Virus record (IMG/VR): IMGVR_UViG_3300017709_000011
Span: 1-35,154 of that record
DNA length: 35,154 bases
Direction: 5' to 3' (one strand)
Source of the DNA: a virus
The notes beneath the pieces are model-generated. The model did not search any database, was not told where the DNA came from, and saw only the letters and a list, made by a program, of their open reading frames with translations. Below, in pieces: positions 22,784 to 28,852 of the stretch. A program made the translations under genes and the position numbers. Each line of letters starts with the position of its first letter. Within the stretch, counting starts at the first letter, position 1.

Positions 22784-23534
22784 AGCAGAGTCAGGTCACT
22801 GGTATGACAAAGATGGCGAGCCTGCATACACTACTGTGGGCGCTAATGGTAAGGAGCGTAACACTACGCTGCGTGATGCTAGAAAGCTAAACCTAGTACC
22901 CAGTGTGACAACAGTAATGGGCATGGCTGCCAAACCTGCGTTAGAAAACTGGAAGATAGACCAAGCGTTATTAGCAGCAGCTACTATGCAAATTCGAGTA
23001 GGTGAGCCTGTAGAGATGTTTATGGCTAGGGCTAAGATGGAGTCTAGGCAGGTAGGTAAAAAGGCAGCTGAGCGTGGTACAGAGATACATGGTGAGATAG
23101 AGCGTGGCTTTGTAGAAAACCGCTGTTCAGCATCTTTTAACGCTGTTAAGGAAGTATTGGACACATTGTACCCAGATACCAATTGGAGCGCTGAGAAGTC
23201 GTTTACGTGCGCTCTAGGGTATGGTGGGAAGATAGATCTATGTAGTGACAACGGAATCTTTGTTGATTTTAAAACTAAGGACAACTTGGATGGCAAAGAC
23301 CCTAAGAAATTAGTTTACGATGAGCATGGTATGCAGCTAAGCGCATATGCGGAAGGCTCAGGCGTAACAGACCCAGAAAGGGTGTCTATCTTTATTGATA
23401 GAGCAAACCCTGAGATAGTGAGCTATCATGTCTGGGATAAAGAATCTCACAAGAAACATACTGAGATGTTTAAAGCGCTTCTGACGTTTTGGAAGCTAAC
23501 AAAAAACTATGATCCAAGCGAGGATATAAAATGA
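22773..23534 (+). CDS. PD-(D/E)XK exonuclease, RecB/Cas4-like
   Basis: 253 aa from the ATG at 22773 (MSYRAESGHWYDKDG); a longer in-frame start at 22734 lies deep in the annealing gene and is less likely. Motifs: AAERGTEIHGEIERGF, then GYGGKIDLCS with D155, and FVDFKTK with D165 and K167, the PD-(D/E)XK catalytic set, followed by MQLSAYAEG with the Q-x3-Y motif typical of RecB-type nucleases. It would resect double-strand ends 5' to 3' and feed single strands to the annealing protein. Confidence 0.88.
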   Translation: MSYRAESGHWYDKDGEPAYTTVGANGKERNTTLRDARKLNLVPSVTTVMGMAAKPALENWKIDQALLAAATMQIRVGEPVEMFMARAKMESRQVGKKAAERGTEIHGEIERGFVENRCSASFNAVKEVLDTLYPDTNWSAEKSFTCALGYGGKIDLCSDNGIFVDFKTKDNLDGKDPKKLVYDEHGMQLSAYAEGSGVTDPERVSIFIDRANPEIVSYHVWDKESHKKHTEMFKALLTFWKLTKNYDPSEDIK

Positions 23535-23920
23535 GTATTAATCAAATGGTGTTTACAGGCAACTGCGGAGCAGATATGGAAATCCGCCATACCCCTAAAG
23601 GTGTTGCTATTGGAACTGTAAACGTGGCGGTAACGTCAGGATGGGGTGATAACAAGAAAACTACATGGGTAAAATGCACCATGTTTAAAGAGCGTGCTGA
23701 GAAGCTAGCACCGTATCTCACAAAGGGAACGCCAGTAACAATGTCTGGTGAGTTTCAGATGGATGAGTGGACTGACAAGGAAGGTAATGCACGGCTAACC
23801 CCAGTATGCATGGTCAGGGATGTTCACTTTGGTAAAAAACAAGAGGGCGCTGCGCCACAACAACAAGCACAAAAGCCGCAGCAGAATAATAACTTTTTAG
23901 AAGACGATATTCCGTTTTAG
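23531..23920 (+). CDS. ssb: Single-stranded DNA-binding protein
   Basis: 129 aa, four-base overlap with the exonuclease gene. OB-fold start MSINQMVFTGNCGADMEIRH, then TTWVKCTMFKERAEKLAPYL and KGTPVTMSGEFQMDEWTDKE. The last residues (NNFLEDDIPF) are the acidic tip by which bacterial SSBs recruit partners, after a Gln-rich linker. It protects single strands in replication and works with the annealing protein and NinB. Confidence 0.93.
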   Translation: MSINQMVFTGNCGADMEIRHTPKGVAIGTVNVAVTSGWGDNKKTTWVKCTMFKERAEKLAPYLTKGTPVTMSGEFQMDEWTDKEGNARLTPVCMVRDVHFGKKQEGAAPQQQAQKPQQNNNFLEDDIPF

Positions 23921-23929
23921 GAGATTAAA

Positions 23930-24121
23930 ATGACTGATAAAGAAAAGGCAGTAAAAGACGCGCACCGCTACGCTGACGAAGCTATAGCTGTTGCAAGGAA
24001 GAGAACCAGTTTTCTTCGATCTAAGTTTAAGCACTGGTCAAACAGTGAATGGCGAATGGTTACAAAAGGCGAAGCGCTAGGTGTGGCAGCCATCATGTTG
24101 TTGCTACTTTTTGTAGGATAA
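23930..24121 (+). CDS. Small tail-anchored membrane protein
   Basis: 63 aa, AGGAG before ATG. A charged, basic N-terminal 45 residues (VKDAHRYADEAIAVARKR) is followed by a single C-terminal hydrophobic segment (ALGVAAIMLLLLFVG) that reaches the end. It could anchor recombination proteins to the membrane or affect the host envelope; unknown. It ends the rightward operon; 160 bases without a gene follow. Confidence 0.7.
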   Translation: MTDKEKAVKDAHRYADEAIAVARKRTSFLRSKFKHWSNSEWRMVTKGEALGVAAIMLLLLFVG

Positions 24122-24230
24122 TACCCCTATGACCTATGGGAATCCTCTCCCTATGTGAGCCAGCTTGATGCACTGGTGGTCGTAACGCATCATTACCTAA
24201 AATCATATCTAATATAACCAAATAACACTC

Positions 24231-24257
24231 TTGACTCCTACCTATCTACACTATAAT
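24231..24257 (+). promoter_or_regulatory. Promoter of the 35-aa membrane peptide
   Basis: TTGACT (24231-24236) and a perfect TATAAT (24252-24257) followed by CG, spacer only 15 bases. The preceding bases 24122-24230 hold no gene and no strong structure that I can see. Confidence 0.6.
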
Positions 24258-24281
24258 CGCGCCTCAATAACTGGGGGTGCA

Positions 24282-24389
24282 ATGAACTACATCATATTAT
24301 TTACACTGCTGTCGCTAACTTTGATAGCTATAGACGATATAGCTGGTCGAAGACCGATAGAAAAGTACAAGGTAGAGAAGGGGCAATAG
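24282..24389 (+). CDS. 35-aa membrane peptide in a monocistronic unit
   Basis: MNYIILFTLLSLTLIAIDDI followed by AGRRPIEKYKVEKGQ: one transmembrane span and a basic tail. GGGGGTG is six bases before the ATG. It has its own promoter 25 bases upstream, and a terminator whose stem includes the last codons and stop. An isolated unit of this kind may be a host-modifying gene or regulator; the peptide resembles no family I know. Confidence 0.7.
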   Translation: MNYIILFTLLSLTLIAIDDIAGRRPIEKYKVEKGQ

Positions 24390-24399
24390 CCCCTTTTTT
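24380..24399 (+). terminator. Intrinsic terminator overlapping a stop codon
   Basis: GGGGC (24380-24384), loop AATA, GCCCC (24389-24393), then six T. The TAG stop at 24387-24389 lies inside the hairpin. Confidence 0.88.
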
Positions 24400-24459
24400 A
24401 TTGGGCTACAGCTTAACTTGGAAAAAAACAGCACAAAAAGTGATGCAAATTGTGCCAAC

Positions 24460-24491
24460 TTACTTGCAAGTAACAGTTACTTCTGTATAAT
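24460..24491 (+). promoter_or_regulatory. Promoter with composite palindromic operator
   Basis: TTGCAA (24464-24469), 16-base spacer, TATAAT (24486-24491). Over it lie two overlapping perfect palindromes: TTACTTGCAAGTAA (24460-24473) and AAGTAACAGTTACTT (24468-24482). Together they give three alternating half-sites TTACTT, AAGTAA, TTACTT. Binding would block RNA polymerase. It drives the small-gene group starting at 24525. Confidence 0.75.
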
Positions 24492-24524
24492 AGATGCCAT
24501 ACACACATAAACGAGGATATACAG

Positions 24525-24731
24525 ATGAAGACTTTAGAAGATACTAACGCTTACAAATCATTGTTTAATATTGCAAAGGCTCTGCACAATGATTATGGGT
24601 TTGTGCCTTATGAGGCTATTTTTAAATCAGCTAAAGAGCTATGCGAATCAGAAGGTTTGTTTAAGCACCAAAGAGCAGCAATGTGTCTTGACGTTGTTCA
24701 GACTTACAACTGCCAAATTAAAATCAAATAA
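24525..24731 (+). CDS. Small hypothetical protein, first gene after the operator-controlled promoter
   Basis: 68 aa, CGAGGATA upstream. Helical: SLFNIAKALHNDYGFVPYEA, IFKSAKELCESEGLFK, MCLDVVQTYNCQ. No membrane span and no family recognised. As the first gene behind a strong operator it is a candidate for tightly controlled early host takeover. Confidence 0.7.
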   Translation: MKTLEDTNAYKSLFNIAKALHNDYGFVPYEAIFKSAKELCESEGLFKHQRAAMCLDVVQTYNCQIKIK

Positions 24732-24748
24732 TAAAAGGGGTGATGAGA

Positions 24749-25036
24749 ATGAAAAATCGTAAAGTAAGAGCAACAACTCTTTGCAAAAAACTAAACGCAG
24801 CGTTCCCTAACATTAACGCTGTTCCCTACAATGAATTTACTGGTGAAGATAAGGTCGAGCAAGACGGCATCTGGTTAAAGGGCAGCGAGGATTTAGACAA
24901 GGATGGGCTGCCTTACTTTGACTACTGGAGCATGACTGGCAGCCAGTACCATGAAGGTGTAGAGGCAATGGCAGATAAGCATGGCTTCTACTGTGAGCCA
25001 TACGATGCAGGCACATTGATGCTATGGAGACTGTAA
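24749..25036 (+). CDS. Small hypothetical protein
   Basis: 95 aa from the ATG at 24749, eight bases after AAAAGGGG; GTG 24740 and ATG 24743 lie too close to that site. Basic start MKNRKVRATTLCKKLNAAFP, then EDKVEQDGIWLKGSED, DYWSMTGSQYHEGVEAM and YCEPYDAGTLMLWRL. It looks like a compact alpha/beta domain. Function unknown. Its stop overlaps the next ATG (TAATG). Confidence 0.7.
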   Translation: MKNRKVRATTLCKKLNAAFPNINAVPYNEFTGEDKVEQDGIWLKGSEDLDKDGLPYFDYWSMTGSQYHEGVEAMADKHGFYCEPYDAGTLMLWRL

Positions 25037-25497
25037 TGAAGACTCAAATTTTCGGTGATTTAATAGTGCAGCTTGAAGATGACTGGGATGGCTGCATGGC
25101 TGAGCTAGAAGACACGCTAAAGGATGTAGCGGTTTACTCATGGCTGAAGGAGCATAAAACGTGGTTGCACGATATGTTTCCTGAGTGCGCTCAGTATGAT
25201 GTTGATATGCTGCTGGAGATTCTGTACGCAGATGGTACTGATGATATGTTTGATACTGCAATGGCTGGCAGTCGTGACAGTTACGCTGCCGATGAGGGGT
25301 ACAGTGAGAAGGACAACCCTGAGATGTTTTATGAGTGCTTGGCAGTGCCAAACTTCAAAGAGTACGTTGGCAACAAAAAGGTATGTTTTGGTAAGGTCTA
25401 TACTCTGGCAGAGGCGTTTAGAGATTCTATCTATCTCTATCTGGAGAAAAGGCTTGAAGATGAAATCCTTAATGAGTTTCACAAATCCGTTCACTAG
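25036..25497 (+). CDS. Acidic hypothetical protein
   Basis: 153 aa from ATG 25036 (an ATG at 25024 in the same frame would add four residues). Very acidic and aromatic: VQLEDDWDGCMAELEDTL, KEHKTWLHDMFPECAQY, DGTDDMFDTAMAGSRD, FRDSIYLYLEKRLEDEILN. Strong negative charge is common in DNA-mimic and inhibitor proteins, but I cannot show that here. No known domain. Confidence 0.7.
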   Translation: MKTQIFGDLIVQLEDDWDGCMAELEDTLKDVAVYSWLKEHKTWLHDMFPECAQYDVDMLLEILYADGTDDMFDTAMAGSRDSYAADEGYSEKDNPEMFYECLAVPNFKEYVGNKKVCFGKVYTLAEAFRDSIYLYLEKRLEDEILNEFHKSVH

Positions 25498-25506
25498 GAG
25501 AAGGTT

Positions 25507-25728
25507 ATGACACAGCAAGAAAGAGTTTTAGAGTATTTGCAGGAAGGCAAGAAACTAACGTGCCTAAATGCGTTTAATGAGCTGGGTATCACACAGGTAG
25601 CAGCTAGAATTTATGAACTGAAGGAAGAGGGGCATGATGTTAAAAGCAAACGAATTAAAGTAACCAACAGATACAACGAGCAGTGCAGCGTATCTGAATA
25701 CTTTATGGAGAATGACAATGTCAGGTAA
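25507..25728 (+). CDS. Helix-turn-helix protein, HTH_39-like
   Basis: 73 aa, AGGAGAAGG before ATG. The block QQERVLEYLQEGKKLTCLNA, FNELGITQVAARIYELKEEG fits the winged helix of the HTH_39 family, common as a small phage regulator, followed by KSKRIKVTNRY. It may control the middle or late genes. It overlaps the next gene by 11 bases. Confidence 0.8.
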   Translation: MTQQERVLEYLQEGKKLTCLNAFNELGITQVAARIYELKEEGHDVKSKRIKVTNRYNEQCSVSEYFMENDNVR

Positions 25729-25933
25729 AGGATCAGCGCCAAGACCTATCCCAGATCGCAAATCTTATGAAGATAACTTCGATGCCATCTTTAGCAAAAA
25801 GTCTGAGCCGAGACCAAAAGCTCAGCTAATGCGTGAGATGAGAAGCAGAAGAAAAAGCGAAGGCTTAAAAGAAATGCGAGTATGGGTTACGGAAGAGCAG
25901 GCTGTCGAGATCAATTTGCTATTAAATAAATAG
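25718..25933 (+). CDS. Small phage protein with possible ribbon-helix-helix end
   Basis: 71 aa from ATG 25718, seven bases after GGAG. The first half (GKGSAPRPIPDRKSYEDNFD, AIFSK) is a common phage protein start of unknown function. The second half (RSRRKSEGLKEMRVWVTEEQ, AVEINLLL) resembles the N-terminus of ribbon-helix-helix DNA-binding proteins, with a strand (EMRVWV) then a helix. A fusion of the two parts is likely. Confidence 0.65.
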   Translation: MSGKGSAPRPIPDRKSYEDNFDAIFSKKSEPRPKAQLMREMRSRRKSEGLKEMRVWVTEEQAVEINLLLNK

Positions 25934-25936
25934 GTG

Positions 25937-25942
25937 TATACT
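25937..25942 (+). promoter_or_regulatory. Possible promoter before the phosphatase gene
   Basis: TATACT with TGTG upstream, 26 bases before the ATG at 25969. No clear -35. Weak support. Confidence 0.35.
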
Positions 25943-25968
25943 GGTGTCAAATCTTAGCGGAGCAAGCT

Positions 25969-26739
25969 ATGACGAGGCACTTAGTAATACCAGATACGCA
26001 GGTAAAACCAAATCAGCCTACTGAACATTTGCGGTGGGCTGGTTTGTATGCAGCAGAGAAGAAGCCTGATGTAATCATTCATATTGGCGATCACTGGGAT
26101 ATGCCCAGCCTCTCAAACTGGGATGTAGGCAAGAAATCATTTGAGGGTCGTAGGTACAAAGACGACATCAAAGCTGGCTTAGAAGCTATGGAAGTGTTCC
26201 TAGAGCCTATCAGGGAAGAACAGAAGCGCCTAATAAGCAACAAAAAGAAACAGTGGAATCCACGCCTAGTATTCACTATAGGCAACCATGAGCAGCGCAT
26301 AGAGCGCGCTATCGAATCAGATGCAAAGCTAGAAGGGCTGATAAGCTACGATGATCTACAGCTAAACGATCTAGGCTTTGAGGTGTATGACTTCCTTCAG
26401 GTGGCGGTAATAGACGGCATTGCTTACTCACATTACTTCACATCAGGCATTATGGGCAGGCCAGTATCCAGTGCTAGGAATATGCTTACCAAGAAGATGA
26501 TGAGCTGCGTAATGGGTCACGTTCAAGACAAGGATATTGCATTTGCACGCAGAGCTGATGGTAAAAACATACTAGGGTTGTTTGCAGGCATATATTATCA
26601 ACACGATGAAGACTACCTAACCGCACAGACTAATGGTTCATGGCGTGGTGTATGGATGCTCAATGAGGTAGATGATGGTAGCTGCGAAGAGATGCCGATA
26701 ACCCTTAACTACTTACGCAAAAGGTATGCAGGGTCATGA
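25969..26739 (+). CDS. Calcineurin-like metallophosphoesterase
   Basis: 256 aa, CGGAGC before ATG. The metal-binding motifs occur in order: PDTQ with D9, GDHWD with D41, GNHEQR with N106/H107, SHYF with H155, and GHVQ with H184. This is the bimetallic phosphoesterase fold. The substrate is unknown; phage members may process nucleic acids or nucleotides. The gene sits between small regulators and a DUF3310 gene, whose start overlaps its stop by four bases. Confidence 0.88.
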   Translation: MTRHLVIPDTQVKPNQPTEHLRWAGLYAAEKKPDVIIHIGDHWDMPSLSNWDVGKKSFEGRRYKDDIKAGLEAMEVFLEPIREEQKRLISNKKKQWNPRLVFTIGNHEQRIERAIESDAKLEGLISYDDLQLNDLGFEVYDFLQVAVIDGIAYSHYFTSGIMGRPVSSARNMLTKKMMSCVMGHVQDKDIAFARRADGKNILGLFAGIYYQHDEDYLTAQTNGSWRGVWMLNEVDDGSCEEMPITLNYLRKRYAGS

Positions 26740-26945
26740 GCGCATTAAAGAAACAAGAGGGTGGTAAGCATTACGTTATGCCTATCCAGCCTATTGAGTA
26801 CATAACTAAAAACAAGCTGCCATACATTGAAGGCAACATAATCAAGTACGCAACACGCCACAAAAACAAGAACGGTGCTGAGGATATCAAAAAGATTATC
26901 CACTACTGTGAGTTACTGTTGGAGTTAGAGTACGGTACAAAATAG
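26736..26945 (+). CDS. DUF3310 family protein
   Basis: 69 aa. GGKHYVMPIQPIEYITKNKL, EGNIIKYATRHKNKNGAEDI, KKIIHYCELLLELEYG: the H-Y--PIQPIE------ and N--KY--R---K-G--D--K pattern is DUF3310, a very common small phage protein, sometimes called nucleotide kinase-like without proof. Probably early metabolism or regulation. Last gene of the rightward early module. Confidence 0.88.
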   Translation: MSALKKQEGGKHYVMPIQPIEYITKNKLPYIEGNIIKYATRHKNKNGAEDIKKIIHYCELLLELEYGTK

Positions 26946-26947
26946 GG

Positions 26948-26953
26948 TATAAT
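26948..26953 (+). promoter_or_regulatory. Promoter of packaging genes, TATAAT seven bases before ATG
   Basis: GGGTATAATCGGGCTT then ATG at 26961. The TATAAT is perfect but lacks the TG of the extended -10. It would start mRNA at or one base before the ATG. Confidence 0.65.
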
Positions 26954-26960
26954 CGGGCTT

Positions 26961-27128
26961 ATGATTAGAGTTACTATTGATGATGACATTCATGAAGCCG
27001 ACCTAGAGTTGATTAACGACTTTGCTCAGGCTATCTCAGATCGGGATGCAACCTTACTGGATGAGGTGGTATACTTAGCTAAACAACGGCTAGAAACAAC
27101 CTATGAAGAGTATGACGTAAACCTATGA
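26961..27128 (+). CDS. Small acidic protein upstream of terminase
   Basis: 55 aa: MIRVTIDDDIHEADLELIND, FAQAISDRDATLLDEVVYLA, then KQRLETTYEEYDVNL. A strand then helices; acidic. No family recognised. It lacks a convincing ribosome binding site and probably starts a leaderless mRNA. ATGA overlap with the small terminase gene suggests translational coupling. Confidence 0.72.
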   Translation: MIRVTIDDDIHEADLELINDFAQAISDRDATLLDEVVYLAKQRLETTYEEYDVNL

Positions 27129-27541
27129 GACCTAGTAAATACACAACTGACTTAGGCGATGACATTTGCAGACGTTTAGCAGCTGGTGAGAGTGCAAGAC
27201 AAATCTGTAGGGATGATGCTATGCCTGCTATGAGTACGTTGATGAAGTGGCTTACTGATAGTGACAAAGTGACCTTTTCGGAGCAGTACGCGCGCGCAAG
27301 GGATTGTCAGGCTGATTACTACGCAGATCAGATTGTAGATATAGCTGATGAGCTGTCAGAAGCAGCAGAGGCAAGTGAGCTAGCTAGGGCTAAGTTACAG
27401 ATAGATTCACGCAAGTGGAAGGTAGCTAGAATGTCACCACGTAAGTATGGTGATAAGCAGCAGATAGACCATACATCTTCAGACGATACGTTTAAGCCGA
27501 CAGTTATCAAACTGGTAGCGCAGTCTAATGAGTCAGACTGA
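27125..27541 (+). CDS. terS: Terminase small subunit
   Basis: 138 aa. MRPSKYTTDLGDDICRRLAA, GESARQICRDDAMPAMSTLM, KWLTDSDK form the DNA-binding helix-turn-helix; YARARDCQADYYADQIVDIA and the ARAKLQIDSRKWKVARMSPR, KYGDK end are the classic terminase small subunit signature. It recognises the packaging site and regulates the large subunit. The stop overlaps the large-subunit start by 14 bases. Confidence 0.9.
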   Translation: MRPSKYTTDLGDDICRRLAAGESARQICRDDAMPAMSTLMKWLTDSDKVTFSEQYARARDCQADYYADQIVDIADELSEAAEASELARAKLQIDSRKWKVARMSPRKYGDKQQIDHTSSDDTFKPTVIKLVAQSNESD

Positions 27542-28814
27542 TACAGTAGAGATTAATCTCCCACCTAAGATTGTTGATCTGTTTGAGGGTGAAGCCAGAT
27601 ACCGATGTGCCTATGGTGGCCGTGGTTCAGCTAAGACACGATCATTCGCATTGATGACAGCAGTACGTGGTTACCAATGGGGTATGGAAGGAAAGCAGGG
27701 TCAGATACTCTGTGCAAGGGAACACCTTAACTCACTTGATGAATCATCCCTAGAAGAGGTCAAAAGCGCCATTAGAGGCGTTAAATTCCTTTCTGACTAC
27801 TATGAGCTAGGTGAGAAGTACATACGCTCTAAAGACGGTAGAATCAATTACGTGTTTGCTGGTCTCAGACGCAACCTAGACTCAATCAAATCTAAAGCAC
27901 GTATCATCCTATGCTGGGTAGACGAAGCAGAAGGTGTGTCCGATAGTGCATGGCAGAAGCTAATACCAACTGTACGTGAAGACGACTCTGAGATATGGGT
28001 TACGTGGAATCCAGAGACAAAGCACTCAGCAACGCACAGACGGTTCAGGGTGTATCCACCAACTGATATGAAGATCGCTGAGATTAACTGGCGTGACAAT
28101 CCTTTCTTCCCAAAGGTGCTAGAGAATGAGCGCCTAGAAGACAAAAAGAACAGACCAGACCTGTATGACCATATCTGGGAAGGGCAGATGCTCATCCATG
28201 CAGAGGGTGCATACTTTGCTGTAGAGATGCGTGAAGCTACACATAATGAGCGTATTACCAATGTGCCATATGACCGATCTCTTGGCGTTGTAACGGCTTG
28301 GGATTTAGGGGTAGGCGATAGTACCTCTATCTGGTTTGCACAGATGGTAGGGGCTGAGGTGCGCCTTATAGACTACTATGAAAGCAGCGGTGTAGGTCTA
28401 GACCATTACGCTAGGGTATTAGGTGAGAAGGGCTACGTATACGACCAGCACATACTGCCACATGATGTAAGGGTCAGGGAGCTAGGCACTGGTAGATCAC
28501 GCTTAGAGACATTAGATGGTTTGGGGGTGCGACCAGTACATATTGCCCCGCAGCTTAATGTTGATGATAGGATACAAGCTGTCAGGTCATTGATACCACG
28601 CTGCTGGTTTGACAAAGAGAAGTGTGAGCGAGGTGTCGATGCTTTACGTCAATATAGGCGTGAATACGATGAGAAAGGCATGACATGGCGCAGCAGACCA
28701 TTACACGACTGGACAAGCCACTGTGCTGATGCAATGAGGTATCTAGCCATAGGTTACAAGGAGACAACCAACTGGGGTGAACCTATTAGACGAAACCTTC
28801 AGGGAATCGTTTAA
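27528..28814 (+). CDS. terL: Terminase large subunit
   Basis: 428 aa. ATPase: Walker A GGRGSAKT at 30-37, Walker B ILCWVDEAEG with D132/E133, and a coupling motif near VTWNPE. Nuclease: AWDLGVGDST with D259, and HCADAMRY with D401. This is the PBSX/P22-like packaging motor (Terminase_3/6 type) that pumps DNA into the procapsid through the portal and cuts it. The family alone does not fix headful or cos packaging; the circular overlap favours headful or a repeat-ended genome. Confidence 0.94.
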   Translation: MSQTDTVEINLPPKIVDLFEGEARYRCAYGGRGSAKTRSFALMTAVRGYQWGMEGKQGQILCAREHLNSLDESSLEEVKSAIRGVKFLSDYYELGEKYIRSKDGRINYVFAGLRRNLDSIKSKARIILCWVDEAEGVSDSAWQKLIPTVREDDSEIWVTWNPETKHSATHRRFRVYPPTDMKIAEINWRDNPFFPKVLENERLEDKKNRPDLYDHIWEGQMLIHAEGAYFAVEMREATHNERITNVPYDRSLGVVTAWDLGVGDSTSIWFAQMVGAEVRLIDYYESSGVGLDHYARVLGEKGYVYDQHILPHDVRVRELGTGRSRLETLDGLGVRPVHIAPQLNVDDRIQAVRSLIPRCWFDKEKCERGVDALRQYRREYDEKGMTWRSRPLHDWTSHCADAMRYLAIGYKETTNWGEPIRRNLQGIV

Positions 28815-28820
28815 AGGTGG

Positions 28821-28826
28821 TATAAT
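28821..28826 (+). promoter_or_regulatory. Extended -10 promoter of the polyvalent protein gene
   Basis: TGGTATAATCAG, seven bases after the terL stop and 26 bases before the ATG at 28853, with AGGGGTG as ribosome binding site. Same element as at 7136. Confidence 0.7.
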
Positions 28827-28852
28827 CAGCCGTTAATTAACAGGGGTGTTTT

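Noticed and set aside
24122-24230. Possible tRNA or structured RNA after the small membrane protein
   Set aside because: Only weak pairs (GATGC/GCATC, CCAG/CTGG); no T-arm or acceptor stem, no terminator. I see nothing firm here. A nine-codon ATG frame at 24129 ends in TGA and was not accepted.
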